A DNA stretch of 64,000 bases from Ustilaginoidea virens (GCF_000687475.1 NC_057316.1:372001-436000); one strand, 5' to 3'; positions 1-12,159 are shown, counted from the stretch's first letter. The notes: generated from the sequence alone by a model not told the origin. A program made the numbers and translations.

Positions 1-63
1 TCCCTTTCCATGGCAGGTTGATGGCGCAATGGGGGGCCCCCGGGGGAAAACAGGACAACTCCT

Positions 64-1198
64 TTACTCGTCATCCCCAAAAAACACCTTGACGGGCAAC
101 CAATCGTCTGTGCAAACCTTGAAGCGCTCCTCGATGCCGTCAATGCTCCTCATCTCGTCACCAGACAGCTCCCACCCGTCGAGCTGGAAATTAGCCTCGA
201 TCCTCTCCGGGTTGACGCTCTTGGGGATCACGCTCCAGCCCTTCTGCAGCCCCCACATGAGGAGCACCTGCTGAGGCGTCCTGCCCTTGGCCTCTGCGAT
301 GCCGAGCAGCGTCTCGTTGGTGTAAAGCGGAGAATCGGTAGACCCCAAGCACGAGTACCCGGTGCTGTGGATGCCCTTGGAGGCGTTGTACGCGACGAGT
401 CTGGGGGACGGGTTGCACGGGTGCAGCTCGATCTGATTGACCGCCGGCACAATCTAGAACCATCCCAAAGACGAGTTCAGCAGGCGGTTCCCAACCATTT
501 CCCAAGATCCGCAGGCCAGGGATGGGGGGGGGGGGGGGGGGGGGGAAGAGGAGCCCGGAAGAAAATATAAAAACCCACCTCGCAGCTTTCGTGCCCCAGC
601 AGCACCTCGAGGTTGGCAATGGCAAAGTTGGAGACGCCAATGTTCCTCGCCTTGCCCGTCCGCACCAGCTTCTGCATCTCCCTCCAGGTGTCGACAAAGG
701 TCCAGCCGGGAACGAGCTTCATGCCGTCGGCGGGGTCCGTCGCGGCCGGCCAGTGCACGAGGTACAAGTCGACGTGGTCGGTGCCGAGGTCGCGCAAGCT
801 CTGGTCGAGCGCGTCGGCCACGCGCGTCTGGTCCGGGTTGCGGAGCTTGGTGGTCAGCCATATGTCGCGGCGCGGCACGCCCGAGGCCCGGATGCCGGCG
901 CCGACCTCCTTCTCGTTGCCGTACGCGGCGGCCGTGTCGATGTGGCGGTAGCCGGCGCGGAGGGCGGCCTCGACGGCGGCCTGGACCTCGTGGGGCTTGG
1001 ATTGCCAGGTTCCCAGGCCGACGGCGGGCATCTGGTCGCCCGTGTTGAGGGCGACGGTGCGGCTGCCGCGGGATACGATTGGTTAGCTGGGGGGGGGGGG
1101 GGGGAGGGAGGTGGCGGAGGTGGTCTGGTGGTTTTTTTTTTGTGCGGCGTCGTCGTCGCGGGAACGGGGCCAACTTGCCTGGTGTGCTTGAGCGCCAT
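64..1198 (-). CDS. Aldo/keto reductase, 297 aa, three exons
   Basis: Predicted cytosolic NADPH-dependent aldo/keto reductase that reduces aldehydes or ketones; the physiological substrate cannot be read from sequence. Exons on the minus strand are 1198-1179, 1062-579 and 453-64, and they join in frame to 297 residues, the normal size of the family. The catalytic tetrad is visible as Asp49 and Tyr54 (HIDTAAAYGNE), Lys79 (LTTK) and His110 (YLVHWP). The C-terminal half has the usual ARNIGVSNF and PAVNQIELHP motifs. The first exon is only 20 nt, and its downstream intron starts with GCAAGT, so it is a GC-AG intron; skipping it would lose the N-terminal strand before DQMPAVGLGTW. Both introns carry long oligo-C tracts on the sense strand (16 and 22 C). 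LYS1 follows upstream on the same strand about 480 bp away, with no evident functional link. Confidence 0.9.
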
Positions 1199-1680
1199 GG
1201 TGTGTTGCACGAGGCTGGGCTGGCTGAGTTGGTCGAGGGTGGTTGGTTGAGTGTGCTGCTGCTGTGCAAGAGAGATGCAGTCGTTGAATGGCTCGATGGG
1301 TTCTACATGGCGTGACTGATTGGGAAACCCGGCTGATGTGGGGCTGGCAGGCCGATTTGCTCGGTATGTCGTCACGACGGACTTGACGGACCGACGAGCG
1401 GAGTACTTGGGGGCCGGTGTTGCTGCTGCTGGAGACGAGAAGCGAAGGTGTCACCAGACTGGTTCAGTTCGCTCCTCGCTCCTCGCTCCATTGACGGCAA
1501 AACATGGAAGTGCGTTTTCCCACCCCGGGGCAAAAGCAACGTCACCACGTTTGGATCAATAATGGACTAAAACAAGGCCAAAACAACCGCCGTGGTTTTT
1601 TCCACCGGCTCGGACCACGACCGGGCTGGCACGACATCTGGTTGGCATTACGCATCACAACTACCTGGCCTAGGCTAGAA
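1199..1680. other. Intergenic, LYS1 3' end to reductase promoter
   Basis: No coding signal recognised. It should hold the reductase promoter and the LYS1 3' untranslated region. A partial copy of the recurrent CGGAGTAC motif lies near 1400. Confidence 0.6.
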
Positions 1681-3128
1681 TCAAGACGCAGGGCTTGTGC
1701 CCTCGGGGATTTCCGCCACCCTGGCCCGATACGTCCGCTCCGCCCTCTTCCACACGCCCTCGTCGTCCCGGCGGTCCAGCGTCAGCAAGGCCGGCAGCAG
1801 CAGCGACGAATACTCGTCGCTGGCCTCGCGCGCGACCAGGGTGGGCAGATAGTCAATGGCAATGATGCGCAGCTCCGGCCCGTCGAGGTGCCCCGAGGCC
1901 GGGATGGTGGGGCTCTGGAACGAGCTGTAGCTGGCGTACACCGGGATCGGGTTGTTCTCGCTGTTGGGGTCGCAGCTGACGTCGCAGATGACGCGGAGCC
2001 GCCGGCCGGGCCCCGACAGGGACTCGAACGTGACAAAGGGAGGCACGCGGTGCGCGCCGAGGTAGACGCAGTTGACGAAGATGTCCGACTCGGCGACCTC
2101 CCTGAAGGGCCCGCCCTTGCTGGTCTCGGCCATGTCCCACCTGAGGACGGATTCCGCGGGCAGGCCGGCGGCCTCGCAGCACTCGACCGCCCCCGTGCCG
2201 CAGCGGCCGAGCGCGCCGATGACGATGACGCGGGGGAACTGGCCCTCGTTGGCTGCCAGGGCCTCGTTGACGGCCGACCTGACGAGGTCGACGAGCGCCG
2301 AGGCCGAGTCGAACACCGGCACCGGCCCCTGCGCGGTCCCCGGGCGAAGCAGCTGGTGCGCCCAGGCCAGCAGGGCCAAGGCCGTGCCGGCGTAGCCGGC
2401 CCAGTAGCCAAACGCTGCGACGCGGCGCCCGTTCTCATCCGTCAGGAACTCCAGGTCGTACAGCAGGCCGCCTGCGTTGGAGAAGCGCGAGAGCTCCTTG
2501 GCCCATCCGTGCTGCCTCTTGAACACGTGGGCAAAGTGGATGTAGGAATGCGGCAAAGGGGCTGCGGCGCACGGGAAAGAGTTGCAAAAGCAAGGGTTTC
2601 ATCACGCGCCCAAGGTCACGGTCAGCCAACTGCACTCTTCCTTTTTTTTTTTTCTTCCCCAAGCCGTCGCGAGGGGTCGGGTTGATGGGGGGGGGGGGGG
2701 GCAAGCAGAAAAAAAGGACCAACTGCCGTCTGCTTGAATCTCCTTCAAGCCCAGAATGATGTCGCTGGTCGGGGCCTTGACCCAGGAGCCCGCCGGGACG
2801 ATGTCGGCGCCAACAGCCTTGAACTCGTCGGCCTTGTAAATGCGGTCGGGGGACTCCTCCACGCGGACGACGTAGCCGGCCTCGATGAGCGCCTTGGCCG
2901 TCTCGGGCGACACTGCGCAGTTAGCAGATGCGTCTCCAGAGACGTGGGATGGGGGACAAGGAAGCCAGGAAGGGCAGGACGCAGAGGAAAAGAGGGGGGT
3001 GGAGCCGAGAGGAGGAGGAGGGGGGGGGGGGTGGTGGTGAGGGGGGGTTGCGTATGCGCATGCGTACATGGAGAACGACGCTCCAGCGGCTTGGTTTCGC
3101 ACCGCAGGTGAACAACCAAGGGCGACAT
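1681..3128 (-). CDS. LYS1: Saccharopine dehydrogenase (NAD+, L-lysine-forming)
   Basis: Last enzyme of the fungal alpha-aminoadipate pathway; oxidises saccharopine with NAD+ to lysine and 2-oxoglutarate. Exons on the minus strand are 3128-3068, 2912-2724 and 2561-1681, giving 376 residues (yeast Lys1 is 373). The N-terminus reads HLRCETKPLERRSPLSP, as in the family. Lys77 (LGLKE) and His95 (IHFAH) correspond to the acid-base pair Lys77/His96 of the yeast enzyme. GGLLYDLEFL and GRRVAAFGYWAGYAG follow, then the Rossmann segment VIVIGALGRCGTGA. Splice choices are fixed by frame: donor GTACGC with acceptor GCGCAG, and a weak donor GTTGGT with acceptor CCGCAG. Both introns contain oligo-C on the sense strand (12 and 15 C). 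The first ATG in frame, at 3128, fits the family start. No peroxisomal targeting signal of the SKL type is evident (ends TSPAS). Confidence 0.93.
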
Positions 3129-3686
3129 TTTCGTTTACGAGACTCGGGGGCTGGGGAGAGAGGGTTGGGAATCCTGGCGAGGATCTAGATTTCAGCAACT
3201 GGCTGCGGCGGATTACTTTAAATGATTTTTTTTTTCGGCGGCCCCGCCGGAGACAATTGGACGTGGGAGGGGAGACTGGAGGAAAACTTGTCTGGTTGAC
3301 TCACTCCAGCCGTCACGTGATGGGTTGTGTTGGTGGTTTTATCGCCGAACTCGCCCAGCTGCAGTGCTGGTGATGCACTGCTCATATCGAGTACCCCTTG
3401 ACGACTTGACGACTTGACGGCTCGCTCGTCTGCTTCCCCGGTTATGGTCTGGGAATTACTTTGCCAAAACAACAGCAACGACAACAACAACAACAACAAC
3501 ATTTCCAATCCGTCACACATGGCCCCCTCGTCAGGGATTCCGGACCCGGCAAGGCGACCGGATCCCGTCATCGCGCGCAACGCAACCCCAGCATGGCTGC
3601 CGCTGTCCATCATAGCATATTGCGACAGCCTACCCAGCTAGCAGCGGCTGGCACCCAACCCCACGATGGGACAGGCGCGCCAAACC
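3129..3686. other. Intergenic, LYS1 upstream region
   Basis: No gene recognised. Contains a short direct repeat of GACGACTT around 3400-3420, a CAACAA-type trinucleotide run at about 3471-3502, and presumably the LYS1 promoter. Confidence 0.5.
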
Positions 3687-4105
3687 TCACTCTATCAGAT
3701 TGCCATCCGGATCCCTCACATGCGCACTCCGCAAGGCACCCCTTGCCCCCCCCCCCCCCCCCCTTGAGAACGTCAACCCGGCCGCGTTTGAAAAGCCCTC
3801 ACCACCTCGTGGATATCCCACCCCGTCGCCGAGCAGAAAGCACAGGCCGGCCGTTCCCGGCAGCGCCGTCTGGGCCTTGGGGGCTCGAACTCGGCCCCCT
3901 CCCCCTCTGGTGGAGATTGATCTTGCGGGAGCCGAGTCGCAGCGCGAACCGGGTGACGGACGGCGCGGCCTCGGGAGGTCAACGTCCTCGGGGGGGGGGG
4001 GGGGGGTGGGTCATGCCCAGGTGCGTCGCGTACCAGGCCACGGTGGCCCCTGGACGTCGGCGCAGGTGAGCACGAGGTGGTCAATGTCTCTTACGGGGGC
4101 GGCAG
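3687..4105 (-). pseudogene. Glyoxalase-like (VOC family) pseudogene with several frameshifts
   Basis: Pieces of one vicinal-oxygen-chelate (glyoxalase/bleomycin-resistance fold) protein lie in order on the minus strand but in different frames: IDHLVLTCADVQ (about 4085-4050), then AWYATHLGM in another frame, then RFALRLGSRKINLHQRG, EFEP, QTALPGTAGLCFLLGDG, EVVRAF, and finally RSAHVRDPDGNLIE followed directly by TGA (3689-3687). At least four frame changes are needed, several beside oligo-C/G tracts (3747-3763 and 3991-4006). The normal C-terminal residues after NLIE are missing and no in-frame ATG precedes IDHLVLT. I read it as a decayed gene. Indel errors at homopolymers could explain part of the damage, but not all frame changes lie in such tracts. 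Confidence 0.75.
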
Positions 4106-4235
4106 GCCGGCATTCTCGCGCTTGGCAGAGTCTGGAAGCCGGGCGGGGATTTGGATTTGCTCATGCAGGACGATGGATGGGCATACTCACTGCTGATGAA
4201 CGCAATGGGTTTGGTGGATGAAGGTCTAGCTTGTG

Positions 4236-4317
4236 TCTGGTCTGGTCTGGTCTGGTCTGGTTGAAGACTGAAGACTGAAGACTGAAGACTGAAGACTGAA
4301 GACTGAAGACTGAAGAC
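4236..4317. repeat. Adjacent pentamer (TCTGG) and heptamer (GAAGACT) arrays
   Basis: Five perfect TCTGG units are followed after two bases by almost eight perfect GAAGACT units. No interruptions are seen, which suggests recent expansion. Confidence 0.95.
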
Positions 4318-5566
4318 GGGCTGGGGCCACTCTGCTCTAGCCGTGGGCAGGGAGGGAGGGCACTGGAAACGTGCCGCCCCCGCCCTGCATGGGGAAATGC
4401 GCGATGCCATCATCGGCCCAGCTCCATTTCAACTTGCAGGCAGGTCCCCCTCCTTCCACCAAGCCAAAGGAGCGTTGGAGCAAAGCAAAGCACCGCAAAG
4501 CAAAAGCAAAAACAAAACAAGACAAGACAAAACACAAGACAAGACGAGCCTGCTTAACCCACGACTTGGTGGATACATACCCTCCACCCATCCCCCCATC
4601 CCCACATCCACCCATCCCCCGCCCACTTCTCGCGCCCCCTTTGTGGCACAGACCCTCCCTCAGCTCAGCTGCTTCCAAGTCTCAGCCGAATTCCACCAGG
4701 ACGGACCTGGCCTGACGGAAGAGCTCGCAGGGGAAAACAGCGAGTTGCGATTGTTCGATTCACCACCAATCTTCACCTGGAGTTGCTGACCCGTTCCAAT
4801 CCACAGTGCTGCCAACGCCAGCCTGCAACTGCAACGCCCAGGCTTGCGTCGGCGGATCGGATCCCCCCAGCCGAGTTCCAGCCAACGCGCAATGACGACG
4901 ACGACGACAACAACAACAACAACAACAACAACAAGGCCAGATCGCAAGGCAGCAAGGCAGCAACAAGCGTCCCGAGGATACGTACATGTACCGTTCGATC
5001 CGCAGTCAGAAAAGAGGCTGGGCTGGGCCAAGAAAGACCCGACTCCACTGGCCACTCGCCAACACAAGCCCGCCGCCGACCCATCCGTCTCTTCCTTTTT
5101 TTCCTTTTCTGCTGAGCTTCTTCCTTTCTTCTCGGCGACCAGAGCAAGAAGAAGCACCTGCGCCTTGCAGCCTGCTGGTACGTGCGGCCGGATCTTCTCC
5201 CGCCTGTTTTGCTGTCCTTCTGTGCCTGCGTCTGCGTCTGCGTCTGTTACTGCTCCTCTGCTTTGTTTTCTTCCCCCACCTTTCTCGCTCTCTCTCTCTC
5301 TCTCTTTTTTCTTTTTTTTTTCTTTTTTTTTTCTTTTTCTTTTCTTGTCGTCAGTCGCAACGCGACACAGTCCCTTGCCGACGGAGCTTGTGAGCCTGCT
5401 AGCAGCTGGTCTGCTGCTTACATCCGCGCGGATCTGCCCAGTGTCCCACGAGATTCCCAAGAGACGGAGCGTCGTTGGGCCGACTGCGTGCGTCCGTCCT
5501 ATGCTCGGCTCAAGTGGCGACTTTTAACAAGGTCTGTCCACGAAGCCACGGATCGATGAAATGCCC

Positions 5567-5568
<2 letters not shown>

Positions 5569-5602
<34 letters not shown>
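5569..5602. repeat. Poly-T run of 34 bases
   Basis: Uninterrupted T run in a gene-free region, followed by two TTTG units. Confidence 0.9.
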
Positions 5603-5603
<1 letters not shown>

Positions 5604-5858
5604 TTTGTTTGTTGGGACGCGACGCGAGTAGAGGTTTTCCCGCGAGGGGCTCGACGCGGCCCCTGCAAAGCAGACGCTGTTGCTGCGCTTGGGAACGCTC
5701 AATGCCGCGGACCTGCCAACCTTGCGCAAGTGTCTATCGAGGCGACGAGTTTGCAAGCGAATGCGAATCCCGGAAAGCCTGGGCGCGCGCGCATATTTTG
5801 GAAGCTGGGGTTGCCGGTACTCTACTCCGTAGCAGATCTGAGTCGTCGACGAGGGCTC

Positions 5859-6010
5859 CACCGTCCACAGTACAGTCCGCAGTCCACAGTCTGCAGTCTA
5901 GTATCCACTGTCCACAGTACATTCCACAGTCTGCAGTCCAATATCCACTGTCCACGTACAGTCCGCAGTCCACAGTCCAAAGTTCCATCCTTCACTGTTC
6001 ACTGCCCAGT
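5859..6010. repeat. Degenerate heptamer minisatellite, CCACTGT/CAGTCCA type
   Basis: About 21 imperfect 7-bp units such as CCACAGT, CAGTCCG and CACTGTC. The unit resembles that of the larger array at 27.8-28.1 kb, so the two look like one dispersed family. Confidence 0.8.
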
Positions 6011-6795
6011 ATCCACTCCCCATGACTGAGGACCCTATCCGAGTCCGCAGAATGCGCGCAGGCTTGCAGCCGGGTGGGATTAAGCAAGGGCGTGTCTGTA
6101 GCGAAACATCATGACAGATGGCGCTCACTGCGCCCTGCTTCTCAAGCTTGTTTGGAAAGCCTTCGGCCAAGGTACGTACCGTCCTGCCGGAGCTCGAGGT
6201 ACGCGGGTCGACTCGTCCAAAAGAGCAGCTCCCCAGCTCTTGGCTGCACCCCCCTACCTCTCTGGCTCTGGCCTCTCCTCTCAAGTCTGGTCCCAGACAG
6301 ACTCCCAGTCCGTCCAAGTCCTCCTTGGCTGCGATGCTGTTATGCTTGCTTGCTGCTGACTTGCTCGTTGCTCGCTCGCTCTGGAGTCTGCCTCCTGCCC
6401 TCCCTCCCTTTTCCCTCCTCGCCGCCTCTGGTTCTCCTTTGTGCCGCAGCCAGGTAACTTCGTACCTAACCGGCGCCAGCCAAACATACAAGTAGCCTTC
6501 TCCCTCCCAACCCTCTCGGCGCATCTCCTCCTCTTTCGTTTCCATTCCTCTTTTTTCTTTTTTCTTTTTCCTTTTTTTTCCCCCTTACTGATTGTCGCGC
6601 TTGCCTTGCTGTCTTGTATTGATATTCCCCCCCCCCACCCCCCGTTCAAGTGGCCAATTTCACTCATTGGCTTCTTCGGCATCCCCGCGACTGGTACCAC
6701 AGGCGCCCACTTACACAACCCAAAGCCTGGCAGGCAGCTCACGGCCAACTCTCAGCCTTTCTCCTACACTCCCTCCCCATCTTCTCTGACCAACA

Positions 6796-7685
6796 ATGTC
6801 TGCTCGTAAGAGAAAGCAGGACGAGGTAGAGGAGGAGCTCGTCTCCCTTCCTGAAGAGGATGACGGTGAGGAGGAAGACGAGTAAGTTTCGCGCCACCCT
6901 TGAACCACCACACCCGGACCTGCAGCCGTGGTCTCTCTCGTCGTCTTGCGATATGAACCCGCACATACCGACAATTGCATGCTTTTGGTTTCAGCGCGCC
7001 CCCAAAAGTCGCGTCGCGTTGCGTTCTGCTTTTCAACATGCTGGACGCTTGCTGCTCGTCTCAATCAATCCCTGGCGTTTCATATCGTAGACAATGGTTC
7101 CCCTGGCTACCCTCGTGCTAACGCTACTGGCAATCAGGTACGTCTCCACAGGAGATGAAGAAGAAGATGACGACGCTGAGGAGGAGGAGGAGGAGGAGGA
7201 GGATGACGACGATAATGGGGAAGAAGAAGTAGAAGTAGAAGAAGAGGCTGCGGACGAAGAAGGTGATGCTGAAGGAGAAGGGGACGGGGAAGACGAAGAA
7301 GCAGCAGATGGTCAAGACGGCGATGAGGCCGAAAGCCCCAGCGAAGCGGAAGAAAACGGCGTGCAAGGTCAGTGTGCCAACAGCCCCCAACTTCCTCATG
7401 TGCAGCACGCAGAAACCCGTTGGATCAGTTGGGATTCCGGCCGCCCGTCAGCTAACACTCGCTGGAACAGATGACCAACCGGCCGCCAAGAAGCGCAAAA
7501 CTGCCGAGGGATCCGCCAAGGAAGTGACCAATGGCAAGACAACCAATGGTGATAGATCCGAAGCCAAAGCCAAACCTGCTGCTCCGGCCAAGGAGGTTGT
7601 GAAAGCAGCCGAAGCTCCCGCAGCTGCTGCGGAACCAGAGACTGCGACGGCTGGAGACGGCGATGAAGCAGCAGAAGGAGAATGA
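6796..7685 (+). CDS. Small highly acidic nuclear-looking protein, 176 aa, function unknown
   Basis: Exons 6796-6881, 7138-7367 and 7471-7685 join to 176 residues. The protein starts MSARKRKQDEVEEELVSLP, continues as an almost unbroken Glu/Asp stretch (about residues 20-95), then has the basic motif AAKKRKTAEG, a likely nuclear localisation signal, and an Ala/Lys/Glu-rich tail. No enzymatic domain is seen. Such composition is typical of histone chaperones and nucleolar acidic proteins, but I cannot assign a family. Intron 1 is long for this window (256 nt); its acceptor at 7137 is chosen because it keeps EYVSTGDEEE in frame, whereas the AG at the CCACAG a little downstream would introduce a stop. 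Intron 2 has a CTAAC branch point 20 nt before its AG. Confidence 0.8.
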
Positions 7686-10600
7686 GGCACTTGGCCGCTT
7701 GCCCTTCCATGCACCCACCAAACTTCACACCGTTTTGTTGGCGGCGTGTAGACCTATGACATGCATGCTTACAATATGGACAGGTCGGTCAATGTTGGCG
7801 CGTTCCGTCAAAACCATGCTTGTGGCCAGGAAAAAAAAATCGAAAAGGATCCCGGAGGCTGTACCTGTAGATTAGCCATTGACCGACCACTTCGCTGGGG
7901 CTGTAATGGACGACATGTTGTTCCTCACCTCATGCCGCCTGGGTCGCACGCAAACCCGTTGTGTTGGTTCCTCGTCAAATCCGCGAATCCTTGCCCCCTA
8001 GTTTACCCCGTACTGTCCTCTGCAACCTGCACTGCACGACTTTCTCCCAGCAACCTTGCCGCCTGCGTCCCTTACCTGCCAAAGTGTACGGGCTGCAGAG
8101 TCATGCGCGACGGATGATGTGCATTCGCCATCTGCGTATTGGGCTTCCGAAACCAAGGGTCAAACTTTGCAAGGTCCCGCTTCCGACGCAGGCAGAATGA
8201 CTGCGTTTCGTTGTCTGCTTCTGATGAAGCGCGAATCTTGAGGAGGACAGCCCGCGAGCCATCATCTCTCCTAGCCAGGCCCATGCCAAATCTCGTTTCC
8301 ATTTCGCTTCGTTTCTTTTGTCTTCCAAGCCACGGCAACAGTATGGCGCGGCCCGAGTAGCAAACTTCGCCATGATCCTTGGCCGAACCACGGGGCTAGG
8401 TGTGCCCGTCATGTGAAAGATCCGTTGATGCTGCACTGTTGCAGTCTGACCTCGGAACCTCGCGGCGGCTCGCGGTAGCTTATTTCGACGTAACCCGTGT
8501 TTGCAAGTGAAGCATATGAACCCGTTGCGCCAATGCATAGCGCCGTGTATTTTATCGAAATCGCTCTGGTCAGAACTGACGCACATGGCGAAGGCCCCTC
8601 GGCAGGACTCGCGATCTTGCTGTGGTGGTAGCAGTGGAAAATATGAACCAATTCAAGATGAACGGTCCTGAGAGCATTTGGATTCGAACTACAAGGCATA
8701 CCTTGATCCGTGCATGCGCGGTATACTCTGATGCCTTGGGGCGGAAACATCTGCATCGTTGCCAAGAGCTGCATCACTTGCCTCGTCGCGTGTCATTGGC
8801 ATGTAAGACTTGTCTGCTGCGAGGTTGCCGGATCTACCCGAAGCCGCATGTGATGCAAAGGTTTCCCTCCTTTCAACCATTGCAGCGAACTCTACATCCC
8901 CCCCCCCCCCCCCTTTTCGGCAACGGTTTTCGCAGAATTGAGATTACAACGACACAGCTGCGGCAGCACAGAGTATGCCTGGCAACCTGGTTTCCAGACG
9001 AGGAAATCCCAGTACCGGATCAGTAATGGGTTGCTCAATGCTTGACCGAGGCTCACAAAATAGAGCCATGTGGCTGTGGGCATGCGCGGTGCTGATGTAT
9101 TGCGATTTCACATGAATCTGACTGTGCCGAGAGCTCCTTGTCGGGGTTGAATCGCATGGCACATCACCTGACAAGAAGGTTCCATGCTGCTGGAAACATT
9201 GGTAGTTGTGAGTCGTAACTAATGCCGCGGGAATTCAGAAAGGTGACGCCTGTGGTAGCTCCTAAGCACATTGTCTCGTTCTAATTTCGAGAAAAGAGAT
9301 CACGGAGCATCATCATCGGCATAACCATGTAAAATGTCTGTCGTAGGGCAAAGCCGTGCTGACTTCGCAACACCATCGCGACATATCATATGGCCGTTAT
9401 ACGCCGACTTCGAAGCTGGACTTGATGGAGCGGGGTTGTCCAGGTTTAGTACAGAGTATGTATGTCTAGTATTGCGTGATTCACCACCGCAGTCTGCGCA
9501 GTCTGCAATGCGATCGATTTCTCTTTATCCGCGTCCAACGCCGAATCTTACCATTTCTGTGGGTCCTCCACGCCGTCACATCCGTCTATAGATGCAGCAA
9601 ATGAGACGCAATGATCGATGCAGGTGATCGAAAAGAGCCTAAAAAATAGGAGATCGCACTAAGGAGCGGCTGCGAATTGCGAGCGGGCCAACCTGCGGGT
9701 CTTGGTCTAGTGTAGCTGCTATTGAGGGTGAGTTGAACAGCTGAACGAGTTGGCCCGTCAAGGTGTCGACACCTGTCGTTGCGTTTTCAGCTATCGACGA
9801 CGAAGTTTGGCGTAGTGTTTGCCGCCACTCGAATAGCTCCAGCGCAGCCCTTAAAAACCCGCTTTTGGACTTGTATATCGGTGGTTGGTGTTGAAGATTC
9901 CGTTTAACCAACTTGTTTACGCCCAGATGCATCCGTGCTGGCTTGCCAGCTCCTTGCTTTTTTCGCTCATCAATTTGCCTTTGAGCTTTGAATAAAAGAA
10001 AATGTTCCCTTGGCACAGTCTGATCAACTTGTCGTGATCCAAGCACCGTCGTCAAACTGCGAAACAGTCAACATCTGATCGAGAACTGCGAAGGACCGAC
10101 AGTTTTTGCTTATTCCTGTTTTCATTTTTGGACGTGATGGCCAATGCCAGGACGACTGACGCTGATCGAGCAAGGTTTAGACCTGTTCCCAATTGATGAA
10201 TGTTTACTTGTGTTGACTTGGGCGAAACGCACGCGTACGGTCACGCGTTGTGCTCGGGCTTTCCCCTTAAGTATGTCCGGGACAACTTGTTGCGTTGCGT
10301 TTTCAAATGAAGGAGGCAGAGCTCCGCTAAGTGACGCTGGTTGTCAGTGCCCCCCCCCCTTGCGACGAGTCTGGTGCCTTTGAATACGTAGCCAAGGTCC
10401 AATGCGTCAGCGATCGACTACTTGATGCAAGCTCTGAAACAGGCCTGTATGAATCTTGGCGGAAGACCTGAATGTGCGTGCGTGACGTTTTGCTCTAGAA
10501 ATTGTATCGGCAAGGTACTTACGCCTCCATGGCAATCACATGACAGGAGAATGGAGAAATGCAAACCTCACGACGACGTTTGGTGGAAGAGTTTGCCTTG

Positions 10601-10897
10601 GCGAGGTGGTGCGGCCTGCTGGTATTGAGAGTTCGGAAGAAGAAGAAGCGACATTTCATTCTTTTCCTTCTTGGCGGCCGCCGGAATGCCGAGTCCCGAC
10701 TGCCAGCTGCCAGGATCGCCCCTTTCACTCGATACATGTAATCAGCTGATGGCCACCAAGTCCTGGCCGGCCATGGCCAGCGTCCTTGGGCCTGGGCCAT
10801 GTCGGGGTTTGTTTGTTTTATTTGCGTTGCTACCAGACGATTTGGCTGTGCTCAGGCAACACTTTTGGTGCGTACTGAGCACGGGGTAGTATTGACA

Positions 10898-10913
10898 TAC
10901 TCCGTGCGGAGTA
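10898..10913. repeat. Perfect inverted repeat TACTCCG-TG-CGGAGTA
   Basis: Seven-base arms separated by two bases. Half-sites of this motif recur in other non-coding parts of the window, so it may be a binding site or a short dispersed element. Confidence 0.8.
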
Positions 10914-11850
10914 GACACTTGTTGTTGCGCCAAAAGTGTGACGCCACACAATGTGCGACATGATTGGGTATTATGTACTGCGATTGCGATACTTGTTGGT
11001 GATTCTAACCCGAGGTCTCAACTCTCAATTCCCTCGGCAAAGAACCAGACCCGTTACAACGGCCTACAGTTTCTTTCTGGGAGCTCTGTTCCGTCCTAGC
11101 GACTGACTGCGGGGGCTCCACCAGAACAAAATGTTCCAGACCTGATAAAAGCACGGCACCAGACAACTTGCACATTCGCACAAACGTCTCGACCCACCTG
11201 CTTTGCTCCGTACGTTCGCATGTTTCCGCACGCGGCCTGGTGCGATTCAGGGCCGGCGGCTGTGGCTGTACGGAGGTATGTAGCGTGATCGATGATAGGG
11301 CTCAGCTACCAGCTGTGCTGGGTCCTGGCTGCAATCAGGCATCGGCCCCGTAACTTGGCGGTATGTACCTGCGGACATGGGCGAAACGTGCATGTGAAGT
11401 GAAGCAGAAGCAACAAACATGACTGAATGGATCGATTTACGGTACGGTACGGCCATTTACCCTTTCACCTCGACAGCCATTCGGTTTCATGTCGCAGCAT
11501 CGGAACGGAGAGGGAGAGGCATGGCTGAGGACAGCATGCGCTCATTAGTCTTTCCGTCGCCTCCTAAACGTGGAATGAATTACTCTGCAGATTCCCTGTC
11601 CCGGTGCCCACTCGAGTGGATTACTCTGCGGATCCACGCCTTATCACGGCCACGGCCCCGGGCCCTGGGCCCTGCCAGCCTAACTTAAACTCGACTTTCT
11701 CAAGCACGCTCCGTACCGTTAGCCTGACTCTGTGGTCGGAACGGAGCTGGAGCTCCAGCCTCCAGCTATCTAATCTAATAAAGGCTCTGCTTTTGCGCGG
11801 CTTTCAATTGCAATTTTTCGGGTCAGCCTTGACTTGGCTGCCACTCGTCC

Positions 11851-11907
11851 GACTGGCGACTGGCGACTGGCGACTGGCGACAGACGACAGACGACAGACG
11901 ACAGACG
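11851..11907. repeat. Two abutting heptamer arrays
   Basis: About four GACTGGC units run directly into about four CAGACGA units, both with a 7-bp period. Confidence 0.9.
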
Positions 11908-12159
11908 CCAAGACCCAGCTCACGAGATTTTCCGCCTGGGTCTCATAGGTCTCAATTTGTCCGACTCCCTTCTGGCGGCCTTGTCTTGTTTTTCGACTCC
12001 ATAAGACCCGGCATTATCACCCGGCCGGCAGAGTACCGCAGTCACACGCCACCAGTGCTTTGCCGTTGTTGTCGCCATTGTCCTTCGTTTACATTCCAGT
12101 CGAGTGGCTGGTGCTCGACTCCGGGAACCCGGTCAAAAAAAACCCCCCTCCCCCCCCGG

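Larger units (their letters stand above)
4106..6795. other. Gene-free, repeat-rich spacer
   Basis: No supportable gene in about 2.7 kb. It holds a TCTGG pentamer array (4236-4260), a GAAGACT heptamer array (4263-4317), an A-rich AAGCAAAA stretch (about 4480-4550), GAC/AAC trinucleotides (4893-4934), CT/T-rich DNA (5280-5345), a 34-T run (5569-5602) and a degenerate heptamer array (5859-6010). The last 300 bp before 6796 are pyrimidine-rich, as expected for the leader of the next gene. Confidence 0.6.

Noticed and set aside
4760..5460. Overlapping Lys/Ser/Arg-rich ORFs in both strands at 4.7-5.5 kb
   Set aside because: They translate trinucleotide, CT and T repeats and have no common frame or domain.
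8640..8710. Possible tRNA (GTTCGAATCC-like T-loop on the minus strand)
   Set aside because: The five-base stem around the loop does not pair and no cloverleaf could be drawn. Similar GGTTCGA hits near 12796, 51124 and 63668 also failed.
9639..10055. 138-codon minus-strand ORF in a lower-GC block
   Set aside because: Protein-like but unmatched to any family I know, with no splice or start context. I compared it with pogo-type transposase tails and saw no convincing agreement.
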